A stretch of DNA of 35,550 nt from Brumimicrobium sp964585545 (lineage in GTDB: Bacteria; Bacteroidota; Bacteroidia; Flavobacteriales_D; Crocinitomicaceae): NCBI GenBank assembly GCA_964585545.1, contig CAZPDT010000024.1, positions 1 to 35,550 of the forward strand, read 5' to 3'. The notes beneath the pieces are model-generated. The model was not told the origin of the DNA and did no database searches. It saw only the letters and a list, made by a program, of their open reading frames with translations. This document shows positions 16,601 through 24,592 of this stretch, piece by piece. A program made the position numbers and the translations under genes. The stretch's first letter is position 1, and every line of letters begins with the position of its first letter.

Positions 16601-17167
16601 CTAGGATAAAAATTCTTTAGTAAGGTAATCTATCATACCAAATTCTAATTCTCCAACGCCACCAGATATTTCAGCTGTTTTTATCATTAACCTTACAATA
16701 CTATTTTTAATTTCTTTAGAGAAACCTGTTGAGGCATGAAGGATTACATAGTTGTATTTTTCTTTGTTTTCGTTAATAAATAAAAAGTCTTTAATGTAGA
16801 GCTGGACAAATTTTTTTCGTTCTTTTCTGCTAATTGCACTTCCAACTATCTCGGAAAGAAAATGAATTAGAATTCGATTTAAAACCAGGTCTCTCTTTTT
16901 TTGTAATTTGCTATCGACATTGGCAACTTTAAAGATGGGATAAGTTAATATTAGAATTTGAACCAATGTTCTTTCAATCGCTTCATTTTCCTTTTTCATT
17001 GTGTATTTTGTAATTCCTAATTCCGAGATTACTTTTTGAATTTCTGAATGTATATTAGGTGAGAACTTTAAAGCATGCTTAGCCTTAAACAATTCATTTG
17101 AAATCACTTTAGCTGTGTCTTTCCCAAACGACCGACTGATTGGCTTACGAAAATATAATTTTACCAT
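16601..17167 (-). CDS. Unknown 188-aa helical protein
   Basis: I do not recognise this family. The protein is mostly helical, basic at the N-terminus (MVKLYFRKPISRSFGK) and has no signal peptide or membrane helix. The C-terminal segment ISGGVGELEFGMIDYLTKEFL loosely resembles the last helices of TerB-like domains, but the metal-site acidic residues of TerB are not obvious, so this is only a hint. It stands alone on the minus strand with 414 bp in front of it. Normal codon use for the window suggests a real gene. Confidence 0.55.
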   Translation of the reverse strand: MVKLYFRKPISRSFGKDTAKVISNELFKAKHALKFSPNIHSEIQKVISELGITKYTMKKENEAIERTLVQILILTYPIFKVANVDSKLQKKRDLVLNRILIHFLSEIVGSAISRKERKKFVQLYIKDFLFINENKEKYNYVILHASTGFSKEIKNSIVRLMIKTAEISGGVGELEFGMIDYLTKEFLS

Positions 17168-17372
17168 AATAATTCCTTGTTTAAGTGGTTTACTGAATCA
17201 ATAAAGATGAATTCAGCGTGAACTGTACGTGAACAAATATTATATGTTGTTTAAGTGATTCATTTATTACAATAAAACTCCATAAGTCACCTAAGTTTAT
17301 TTTGTCAACCTAATTTAAAAACTTTTGATTAAGATTGCGTCCAACTATTCTAACTCGTTTTTTGTGAGTTGT

Positions 17373-17439
17373 GATATAGCATTTGTGTGGCTGTAAATGT
17401 TTGGTTGATTGCAACATACAGCCACACGCTTGCTTTATC
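17373..17439. repeat. Large hairpin in the 17168-17581 gap
   Basis: GTGTGGCTGTA (17385-17395) and TACAGCCACAC (17417-17427) pair perfectly over 11 bp. With the flanks GATATAGCA and TGCTTTATC the pairing extends to 19 of 23 positions around a 21-nt loop. It is not followed by a T run, so it is not a classical terminator. It lies between two divergently transcribed unknown genes. The rest of the gap (17168-17372) is AT-rich and shows nothing I can name. Confidence 0.65.
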
Positions 17440-17532
17440 TTAGGAGGTAATCTCTATAAATCGTATTAGACCGGGTGTTTTCATTCTATTTTATCCTTCT
17501 TCAAATCAACAAGAATTAATTCAAATAAAACA

Positions 17533-17563
17533 GTACATTAATGTACATTTATTGTTACTTTTG
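17533..17563 (+). promoter_or_regulatory. Candidate promoter with a 14-bp palindrome
   Basis: GTACATTAATGTAC (17533-17546) is a perfect palindrome 9 bp upstream of TACTTTTG (17556-17563), which fits the TAnnTTTG -7 box. No TTTG lies at the expected -33, where the palindrome sits instead. That suggests an activator or repressor site. The start codon is at 17582. Confidence 0.5.
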
Positions 17564-17581
17564 AACTTATAGCTCCTATTT

Positions 17582-18781
17582 ATGCCAAGAACAGTCACAA
17601 TAGTTAATCCAAAACATTTTGCCAAATTGAAAGATTTGGTGTTGGATAATATTGATTTTAAATTACTTCGTTCAGTAGATTGTGATCGGTTGGCAAAACT
17701 TATTTCGGAACAGACGAATACCTATATTAATGGGATTACATTTAAACGTCTTTTTAATTTTACAAAGTACCCGTTTAATCCATCAATTCAAACATTAGAT
17801 ATTCTCAGTCAATTTGTAGGGTATAGAAATTGGTATGATTTTGAATTGTCGTTGAATGAGAACCAACCTATCTCGGGGAAGGAACTCGATATTTTATTGT
17901 CTTTCTATGATTTTGATTTAATAAATCACATCGTATTTCACGATGGAGGAATACAGTCAATGTCCAGAAAGATTGCTCTTCGTTTTAGAGAGGATGTTAC
18001 GATCTTTAAAAGAGCAATACCCCTACTGGCTAGAAAGAAATATGCACAAGTTTTTTTTATTGAACATTTTCCTGATTATGATAATTTATGCAATTATTAT
18101 TATTTATTGTATGAGGAGTATTTGAAGTATACCAATAAGAAATCTGCACAAATAATGTGTAACGCTTTGCTGTTTTTAAAGTCCTTGTGGACGCTAGATG
18201 AGAAAAGTTGTAAGAAGCATATTTTAAAGTTGAATAAAATCTGTATCACTAAAAATTTTCATCCGTATTTAATTGGTAGATATTTTGCTTGTAAACTGAT
18301 ATTTGAATCCTTTTATGGGAAACAGGATAGATTCAATAAAATTTATGAAGAATATCTAAAGTTGAGAGAGCAACTTCCAAAAAACGGGAATCACTTCTTA
18401 GATTTTCCAGCATCAGAATATATTGTTGCGGATGGACTTTTGAATGCAGGAGAATATAGAAAGTGTATAGAAATCGTTGAATGTGCGTTTCACGATTTTT
18501 CATTTAAAATGGAGTTTGTTCGGAAAGGGTATTATCGTCAAATGCAACTCTTGTGGGCTATCTCACAAAAGAAATTGAATCCTCGCTTTAAAATAGGAAT
18601 ACTCTTACAAAAGATTAATCCTAATAATTTTTATTTCATTTCTCAGAAATATTATAGCACCCTTTTATATTATGGCTTGTATTTAGAAAATGGCGATAAT
18701 AAATACTTTCAAAAGGCAAATCAAATGGCAGAGGAAATGGGAAACAGTTACATTAAGAAGCAAATCAAAACTTATTTTTAA
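17582..18781 (+). CDS. Unknown 399-aa protein with a Bacteroidota-type N-terminal helical domain
   Basis: Residues about 35-95 (SVDCDRLAKLISEQTNTYIN, then GITFKRLFNF and TLDILSQFVGYRNWYDFE) follow a pattern I associate with the start of many uncharacterised Bacteroidota proteins, possibly a DNA-binding or adaptor domain. The rest is a long helical repeat region rich in Tyr, Phe and Lys, TPR-like in spacing but without a clear consensus. No signal peptide or membrane helix is seen, so it is probably cytoplasmic. It is a single gene with its own promoter-like box and a strong hairpin after it. No function can be assigned. Confidence 0.65.
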   Translation: MPRTVTIVNPKHFAKLKDLVLDNIDFKLLRSVDCDRLAKLISEQTNTYINGITFKRLFNFTKYPFNPSIQTLDILSQFVGYRNWYDFELSLNENQPISGKELDILLSFYDFDLINHIVFHDGGIQSMSRKIALRFREDVTIFKRAIPLLARKKYAQVFFIEHFPDYDNLCNYYYLLYEEYLKYTNKKSAQIMCNALLFLKSLWTLDEKSCKKHILKLNKICITKNFHPYLIGRYFACKLIFESFYGKQDRFNKIYEEYLKLREQLPKNGNHFLDFPASEYIVADGLLNAGEYRKCIEIVECAFHDFSFKMEFVRKGYYRQMQLLWAISQKKLNPRFKIGILLQKINPNNFYFISQKYYSTLLYYGLYLENGDNKYFQKANQMAEEMGNSYIKKQIKTYF

Positions 18782-18799
18782 TAACAACCAGAAAAGGGT

Positions 18800-18829
18800 T
18801 ATCCCACACTATTTAAATAATGTGGGATA
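18800..18829. terminator. Hairpin terminator after the 399-aa protein gene
   Basis: TATCCCACA (18800-18808) pairs with TGTGGGATA (18821-18829) around TATTTAAATA, itself a palindrome. The 30-bp unit is nearly symmetric. It could also end the converging minus-strand gene (stop at 18920). Confidence 0.7.
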
Positions 18830-18919
18830 TTTCCAAAAGAAAGTAATGTATTGACCCACTATATTCAGAACTTTTAGAATGCAATAGTTGATCTAAAATT
18901 AAATAGAATTTACCTTATC

Positions 18920-19645
18920 TTACTTGGATTTTACTTTGTAGGGTAATGACAGGTCGCCACTGGCTATACTAAATACTTCATATACACCCAACATCGGCAA
19001 ATTGCTATTACTTGTGTTTACTTTCATAAAGGCGGTTACTCCATCATAACTAAAATTAACGTTGTTGTTGATTCGATAATCGGGAACAATAACTTTAATT
19101 GTATTTCCCTTGTGAATGACCTGAAAGCCTGGAGAATCCATATACATTGGCATTCCTGGGTTTGTTGGTGGAAGAACTACAGCGGTATCTTTTTTGTCAA
19201 ACTGTTTAACTGAGAAGCCGCCATCAACTCTTTTGTCTCCATTGAGAATTACCCAATGAGGATGCCATACAACACCATCGTTGCTGTAATTATTGTCATT
19301 GTTTTCATCCCATAACGGTGTGTCGTCAAAATCTGGATGAGAAGTTAGTGCAAGAGCTACAATCCCCTCTGTTTGACTAAAACCAACATCAATAGGTTTT
19401 AAATTTGTTGGAAAAACATATCCTAAAACAGGTGCACCATCAAGTTGACCTTTTTCTTTAGGTGTCGTTTTCCCAGCTGTTCCCTTAACATTGATTTCCC
19501 ATATTGTTATCTTAAGATCCGTATCGTGTTGAACACGAACTTCATCAAGAACGAAGTCATCATTTTTGTAAATGCTTTTCTGTGCGTTTATACTTGATAA
19601 GCCTAAATAAAATAATGTTGAAAATATGCATACTGTTGTTTTCAT
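18920..19645 (-). CDS. Secreted protein of unknown function, downstream of a thioredoxin-like gene
   Basis: 241 aa with a signal peptide (MKTTVCIFSTLFYLGLSSINAQ). The body is beta-rich with conserved-looking blocks: WEINVKGTAGKTTP, GAPVLGYVFPTNLKP, EGIVALALTSHPDFDDTPLW, DENNDNNYSNDGVVWHPHWV. The acidic, Asn-rich loop and several His suggest a metal- or calcium-binding site, but this is inference. I do not know a named family. It starts 66 bp after the thioredoxin-like gene, with a hairpin in the gap, so the two may share the ArsR-box promoter. Confidence 0.65.
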   Translation of the reverse strand: MKTTVCIFSTLFYLGLSSINAQKSIYKNDDFVLDEVRVQHDTDLKITIWEINVKGTAGKTTPKEKGQLDGAPVLGYVFPTNLKPIDVGFSQTEGIVALALTSHPDFDDTPLWDENNDNNYSNDGVVWHPHWVILNGDKRVDGGFSVKQFDKKDTAVVLPPTNPGMPMYMDSPGFQVIHKGNTIKVIVPDYRINNNVNFSYDGVTAFMKVNTSNSNLPMLGVYEVFSIASGDLSLPYKVKSK

Positions 19646-19667
19646 TTTGATTTGTTGTTTTAATGAG

Positions 19668-19697
19668 CCAGAACTCTAAAATAGTAGAGCTCTGGCA
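19668..19697 (-). other. Intercistronic hairpin
   Basis: GCCAGAACTCTA (19668-19679) and TAGAGCTCTGGC (19686-19697) pair over 12 bp, with one G-U pair in the transcript, around a 6-nt loop. It has no U run on the minus strand. It may be a partial terminator or mRNA-processing structure between the thioredoxin-like gene and the secreted protein gene. Confidence 0.6.
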
Positions 19698-19711
19698 TCT
19701 GTTTAAATAAA

Positions 19712-19945
19712 TTAGTTTTTAACCTCTTCTATTGACGCACCAAAATTGATGTGTAAAGGATTTCCGTTTGTTGTTACTAATGCAGGTACAGATTTCACCC
19801 CGAATCTTTCAGCTTCTGAAATTCTCGCTCGATCTTCTCCAATATTGACAACTTCAACATTGTCTTTTCCAACGAGATTGATGATGTCGTGTTCTGCACT
19901 TATACAAACTGGACACCCTGCATGATAAAAAATTGATTTTTCCAT
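19712..19945 (-). CDS. Small thioredoxin-like protein with CPVC motif
   Basis: 77 aa, a minimal thioredoxin/glutaredoxin fold. The redox motif CPVC is at residues 11-14, followed by the helix, a strand VEVVNIGED and the cis-Pro loop VKSVPALV. Much shorter than thioredoxin (about 105 aa), similar in size to glutaredoxin-like proteins. It would reduce disulphides or pass electrons in the cytoplasm. An ArsR-type box and a -7 box lie right in front of it, so it may be induced by arsenic together with arsM, 3.6 kb away. A role in arsenic metabolism, such as reducing thiols for ArsM, is inference. Confidence 0.8.
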   Translation of the reverse strand: MEKSIFYHAGCPVCISAEHDIINLVGKDNVEVVNIGEDRARISEAERFGVKSVPALVTTNGNPLHINFGASIEEVKN

Positions 19946-19962
19946 TGAATTAAAATTTAAGT

Positions 19963-19988
19963 TATTGCATTATTGCGCTACAAATATA
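19963..19988 (-). promoter_or_regulatory. ArsR box, copy 2, with adjoining -7 promoter element
   Basis: TATTGCATTATTGCGCTA (19963-19980) matches the arsR box in 15 of 18 positions and lies 17 bp from the start codon, as at arsR. CAAATATA (19981-19988) directly beside it is TATATTTG on the minus strand, a perfect TAnnTTTG box. The -33 element is weak. A bound repressor would cover the transcription start. Confidence 0.65.
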
Positions 19989-20091
19989 GTAAGGAATCCT
20001 AACTATATGAATAAAAATGAAGAAATTTTTATAATTTAACATTTATCACCTGACATAAATAGAGCTAATCGATTGATAATCAATTACTAAA

Positions 20092-20141
20092 CAATTAAAA
20101 ACCCCTCTTATCTTTTTATAGACAAGAGGGGTTTTTAATTG
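20092..20141. terminator. Strong bidirectional terminator
   Basis: An 18-bp perfect stem, CAATTAAAAACCCCTCTT (20092-20109) with its complement (20124-20141), around a 14-nt loop, with A and T runs on both sides. It ends the prolyl oligopeptidase transcript (minus strand, stop at 20198). The rest of 19989-20197 holds nothing else notable. Confidence 0.9.
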
Positions 20142-20197
20142 CGATTAGATTGTTGAACAACATGGGAGGTCAATACAATTGCTCAAATTGCAAAGGG

Positions 20198-22324
20198 TTA
20201 ATTTAATTCTTTTACTCCCATATTGTACAGTGTAAACCCAAAAATATCAGCATATTGCTCTATTGTTTTACTCACAGGAGTTCCTGCTCCATGACCCGCA
20301 TTGACTTCAATTCTTATAAGTGTTGGAGCAGATCCTGCATTTTTCTTCTGTAATTCTGCTGCGAACTTAAATGAATGTGCTGGAACAACCCGGTCATCGT
20401 GATCTCCTGTGGTAATTAATGTTGCTGGATAGGAAACCCCTTCTTTTACGTTATGAACAGGAGAATATCCCAATAAATAATTCAACATTTCAGGGGAGTC
20501 CTCAGCGGTACCATAATCGTAAGCCCAACCTGCTCCTGCGGTAAAGGTGTGGTAACGAATCATGTCTAGAACACCTACTGCTGGCAATGCAACTTGAAAT
20601 AAATCAGGCTCCTGCGTCATACATGCGCCAACCAATAATCCGCCATTTGATCCTCCTCGGATGGCTAAATATTTTGATGAAGTATATTTATTGTTAATAA
20701 GATAATGAGCAGCACTAATAAAATCATCAAATACATTTTGTTTCTTCATTTTAATTCCAGCATTGTGCCATTTTTTACCATATTCTCCACCACCTCGGAG
20801 GTTAGGGACAGCATAAACCCCGTTATTTTCCATCCAAACGAGATTTGCAATGGAGAAAGAAGGGGTAAGACTGATATTAAAACCACCGTATCCATAGAGG
20901 ATAGTAGGATTATTGCCATCCATTTTTATTCCTTTTTTATGGGTTATAATCATTGGAATTTTGGTACCATCTTTTGATGCGTAAAACACTTGTTCTGAAA
21001 CATAATCTTCAGGATTGTAATCTATTTTAGGTTTCCAGTAGGTTTTCGATGTACCTGTTTCTGGATTGAACTCAAATATATTTGAGGGCATGATATAATT
21101 AGTAAATGAATAATACAAGACCTCATCCTCTCCTTTTCCATTAAATCCGCGTACTGTACCTATTCCGGGTAAATCGATAGTGCGAATTAACTTCCCTTCA
21201 TAGTCATATTGCTTTACTTCTGAAAGTGCATCAACCATATATTTTGCGAAGAAATATCCACCTCCTTTTGCGATTGTAAGAACGTGTTCAGTTTCGGGAA
21301 TAACATCCTCCCAGTTTTCAGTTGTAGGATGGTCAAAATTGGTTTTTACAAGTCTTTTATTGGGTGCGTTTAGGTTGGTGCTGATATAAAAAGTTTTGTC
21401 TTTTGTGGTTACAATAGAAGCATCTTGGTCAAAGCCTTCAACCAGTGGTTTAATGACTGCGTTTTCATCGGTTAAATCCAACACGCTCAACTCATTTCCA
21501 GAAGTTGAAATAGCTCCTGAGATGAACAAATATTGCCCATCATTTGAAACTTCTCCGCCAACATATCTTCTTTTTTGTTCGGGTGAAGCACCATAAATAA
21601 CCTTATCTTCAGATTGTGTTGTACCCAGCTTGTGATAGTACAACTTATGCTGATCTGTTTTCGCCGACAATTCACTTCCTTTTGGCTTATCGTAACTGCT
21701 GTAGAAGAAACCTTCATTGTTTTTCCATGAAAGTCCTGAAAACTTAACATCTATTAGTGTATCGTCTAAAATTTCCTTATTGACGGCATTCATTACGATT
21801 ACTTTTCTCCAATCACTTCCTCCTTCAGAGATTGCATAAGCAACTAAAGAACCATCTTCTGTGAAAGAGAGTTCGCCCAAAGAAGTAGTACCGTCTGCAG
21901 AAAATGTATTGGGATCTAGAAACGCCTCTTCCTTTCCAGTACTGTCTTTTCGGTAGAGTACATATTGGTTTTGTAAACCATCATTTTTATAGTAATAAAC
22001 AAAATCACCTCTTTTTCTAGGGGAAGTTAGCTTTTCGTAATTCCATAATTTTGATAAACGTTCTTTTAATTCTTGGCGGTAAGGAATCTTATTCAAATAG
22101 TTAAAAGTCACTTTATTTTGCGCCTTAACCCAAGCAGCTGTTTCTTTACTCATGTCATCTTCAAGCCAACGGTATGGATCGGGAATGATTTGATCAAAGA
22201 TGGTATCTGCATCGGCACGTTCTTCTGTTTTAGGATAAGTTAAGGAAGATTCCATATTTTCTGTTTGATTGCATCCAACGAATAAGGTTCCGATTAAGGG
22301 AATAATAAATAAACTTTTACGCAT
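20198..22324 (-). CDS. Prolyl oligopeptidase family lipoprotein (S9A)
   Basis: 708 aa, normal for the family. The signal peptide has lipobox FVGC with Cys18, so the enzyme is anchored in the envelope. The N-terminal segment (YPKTEERADADTIFDQIIPDPYRWLEDD) and the seven-bladed propeller precede the alpha/beta-hydrolase domain. Catalytic triad: Ser559 in GGSNGG, Asp644 in DHDDRVVP, His678 in NAGHGAG. It cleaves after proline in short peptides that fit through the propeller. All key residues are intact. It stands alone, with a strong terminator downstream, and the SDR gene ends 78 bp upstream on the same strand. Probably peptide scavenging in the periplasm. Confidence 0.93.
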   Translation of the reverse strand: MRKSLFIIPLIGTLFVGCNQTENMESSLTYPKTEERADADTIFDQIIPDPYRWLEDDMSKETAAWVKAQNKVTFNYLNKIPYRQELKERLSKLWNYEKLTSPRKRGDFVYYYKNDGLQNQYVLYRKDSTGKEEAFLDPNTFSADGTTSLGELSFTEDGSLVAYAISEGGSDWRKVIVMNAVNKEILDDTLIDVKFSGLSWKNNEGFFYSSYDKPKGSELSAKTDQHKLYYHKLGTTQSEDKVIYGASPEQKRRYVGGEVSNDGQYLFISGAISTSGNELSVLDLTDENAVIKPLVEGFDQDASIVTTKDKTFYISTNLNAPNKRLVKTNFDHPTTENWEDVIPETEHVLTIAKGGGYFFAKYMVDALSEVKQYDYEGKLIRTIDLPGIGTVRGFNGKGEDEVLYYSFTNYIMPSNIFEFNPETGTSKTYWKPKIDYNPEDYVSEQVFYASKDGTKIPMIITHKKGIKMDGNNPTILYGYGGFNISLTPSFSIANLVWMENNGVYAVPNLRGGGEYGKKWHNAGIKMKKQNVFDDFISAAHYLINNKYTSSKYLAIRGGSNGGLLVGACMTQEPDLFQVALPAVGVLDMIRYHTFTAGAGWAYDYGTAEDSPEMLNYLLGYSPVHNVKEGVSYPATLITTGDHDDRVVPAHSFKFAAELQKKNAGSAPTLIRIEVNAGHGAGTPVSKTIEQYADIFGFTLYNMGVKELN

Positions 22325-22402
22325 AATAACATTGTATTTGAAAGGGCTAAAGATAATTAATAGTGTTTGATAAGGTAAAAATAAATAGAAAATCTTTTTA
22401 CT

Positions 22403-23437
22403 TCAGTTGTTTACTTCTTCTTTTCTTTGTTTAAAGAAATGGTCTGTCATTTCTTTGTCTTGGGCATCGAAAGCTTTTAAGGGGTCAGATTTTTTTTCTA
22501 TGTACTTTTTTATTGGTCTTCTAAAAATTGAGGTAATGAACTTAACAAATGGAGAAACTTTCTTTTCTTCATTTTTATAGAAATCTTCTAGGGTATTTTT
22601 TCGAAAATGCAGGATGTTTTCTAATGCATCGTCATCTTTATAGAAACCGCAGTGAAAATTCTTTTCTGCAAATGCTTTTGGAGAAAAATTAAGTTCTCCA
22701 AGTCCAAAAATTTTAAAAGTTTTCGATAGAAAGTTATCATAAATTACCCTGCATTTTTCTCCACCTCCAAGATTAAAAATTTTGTTTGTGAGTTGATCTT
22801 GTTTGTCAATTGCTTTTACAAAAGCCCGAGCTGTATCTTCTGGAGAGGCTATTTCCATTGCTGTTTTGAGTGGCTGATGAAACATAATTTTAGAAAGTTT
22901 ATGTCCGCCCATTATGGCACACAATCTAAAAATAGTCCAATTGAGCTTGCTGCTTTTTACGCTGTTTTCTCCCTGAATTTTGGTTTTCCCGTATTCATCT
23001 CCTTTGCTTGGTTGCAAGGGGTCGCCGACAGATATATATGGATTTTTTAGACGGTCTCCATATACAGAAACAGAAGAGCTGTAAAGAAAGAAAGCGTCGG
23101 GAGAATGCTGTTCTAAAAGACGAATTAAATTGTTTGTTCCTTCGACGTTTACTTGATGTGCAAGTTTCGGGTTATCATCAGCTAAAGGAGGAATTACTGC
23201 TGCCAGATGGATTACGACATCTTTATCTTTACAAACTTCAATGAGATCTTTCTCACGGGTTAAACTCCCATAAACAACATGAATTTCTTTTTTAAAAGGT
23301 CTAAATATTTTTTTTGAATAAAAAGATTTTAGATCAAATACTGTTATGTCAAATCTATCTTTTAGATCATACAATTGTTTTAATACGGCTTTACCAACTG
23401 TTCCAGAAGCTCCAGTGAGTAATATTTTCTTTTTCAT
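22403..23437 (-). CDS. NAD-dependent epimerase/dehydratase (extended SDR)
   Basis: 344 aa. The NAD-binding glycine motif TGASGTVG is at 8-15 and the catalytic YGKTK (Tyr149, Lys153) is in place, preceded by LYSSSVSVYG with the Ser of the triad. This is the extended SDR family acting on nucleotide sugars or similar. The C-terminal region is long and Lys-rich (about 280-344, KKVSPFVKFITSIFRRPIKKYIEKK), which might contact membrane, though this is only a guess. It follows the methyltransferase pseudogene (stop 23460) by 22 bp and was probably in one operon with it. Substrate unknown. Confidence 0.82.
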   Translation of the reverse strand: MKKKILLTGASGTVGKAVLKQLYDLKDRFDITVFDLKSFYSKKIFRPFKKEIHVVYGSLTREKDLIEVCKDKDVVIHLAAVIPPLADDNPKLAHQVNVEGTNNLIRLLEQHSPDAFFLYSSSVSVYGDRLKNPYISVGDPLQPSKGDEYGKTKIQGENSVKSSKLNWTIFRLCAIMGGHKLSKIMFHQPLKTAMEIASPEDTARAFVKAIDKQDQLTNKIFNLGGGEKCRVIYDNFLSKTFKIFGLGELNFSPKAFAEKNFHCGFYKDDDALENILHFRKNTLEDFYKNEEKKVSPFVKFITSIFRRPIKKYIEKKSDPLKAFDAQDKEMTDHFFKQRKEEVNN

Positions 23438-23459
23438 TTTTTCTGTTTCTGATCAGGCA

Positions 23460-24186
23460 CTATTTAATCATCATAGCAACTTGATAAAAGTTATTGACCC
23501 CTCCCAACACTTTATAATCGATATAAAAAGAACTGCTCCATTCATGAAAAGCCTTAAATTCATGTCGGGGAACTGTAAATTCATCAAAGAATAGAATATC
23601 TCCAGATTGGAGAAAGGGTGTGATTAAAGTAAGAACATATAGTGTTGCAGAATAGACATCGGTGTCCATGTGGATGACTTTTCGCTTTCCTGATTCATAG
23701 TGATTTAAAAAGGGGAGTAATGTTTGTTGAAAAAGACCCTGATGAAACTAATGCCGATTGTCTTCAATCTTGGGAGGAGCATTGTCGTTCCCCATATCTC
23801 CTTTTTTAAAGGGACCCCACGCTTCGGGGGAGTCTGCTAAAGGTATCAAATCCATAAAACCGGGCATTGGGATCTTTGATTCGATTGATCCACCATTTGA
23901 AAGAACGACCTTTAGAAACGCCAAATTCAAAATAATCGATATCTGTATCTAAATTGTTATTCGTTATAACCTCTTCATACAGTTTCTCCCTTTTTGGATA
24001 GTCAAATTTTTTTGTATAAAAGTCATTTTCACATTGTTTTTTGTGTACCGATATCCACTTCGACAGATTTGCCATATTTGTTAAAAACTCAAAGAACCTA
24101 ATCGGCACGAGTCTATCCATTCGCCACGCAGAGAACAATCCTTTCAACTTTCCAGGCAATCTACTATTTCGTTTTATAAGCATCAT
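23460..24186 (-). pseudogene. SAM-dependent methyltransferase (TylF/macrocin type), with a frameshift and a stop
   Basis: Three pieces make one protein of about 242 residues. The first (from 24186) runs through YFEFGVSKGRSFKWWI and RFYGFDTF, the SAM-binding region. At a run of five G on the plus strand (23826-23830) one base too many shifts the frame. The correct continuation PEAWGPFKKGDMGNDNAPPK then meets an in-frame TAG (23748-23750). After it the same frame goes on (FHQGLFQQTLLPF, then VIHMDTDVYSATLYVL and GDILFFDEF). Two independent lesions make a sequencing error less likely than at the TPR gene. It lies 22 bp upstream of the SDR gene. In other genomes such enzymes methylate sugar or polyketide hydroxyls, but here the substrate is unknown. 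Confidence 0.85.
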
Positions 24187-24592
24187 TTTTTAATCTATTG
24201 TTGTGTTATTTGTTTTAACCCGAATCATTCACACCTTATTCTATTTCATGTCCAAACCATCTGCTGCCTTTGGAGATGTTCAAAATTTTTATACTTCAAA
24301 ATTGAGTTACAACTCTGAATCATAAAAACCTCTGTGCTCTCCGAATCTAACCACATTATACCTTTTCATGACCAAGACGCATGAATAGTTGGGGTTAACG
24401 CGGAGTTAATTTTTTGGTGAAGATAAATAAAAATAATTTGTATATTGTTATGTTTCCAACCAACCATTATAAAACCCCCTGTGCTTCCAAATTTATTCCC
24501 ATTTTATCTTTTCCATCACAAAAACCTATGAAAACGGCCTGTGAGCTCAACGAATTGCGGTGAATCTGGCGTATTGTAGTTAAAATTGCGGG
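24187..24592. repeat. Gap with dispersed repeat copies 3 and 4 as inverted ends
   Basis: TTAACCCGAA (24215-24224) and TTGCGGGTTAAGGC (24586-24599) lie in opposite orientation about 370 bp apart, so the gap looks like a unit bounded by inverted copies. The right copy overlaps the stop codon of the universal stress protein gene. Inside, short words recur (CCTCTGTGCT near 24329 and CCCTGTGCTT near 24477, each before a GAATC/AAATT stretch). No ORF and no clear terminator. Confidence 0.45.
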
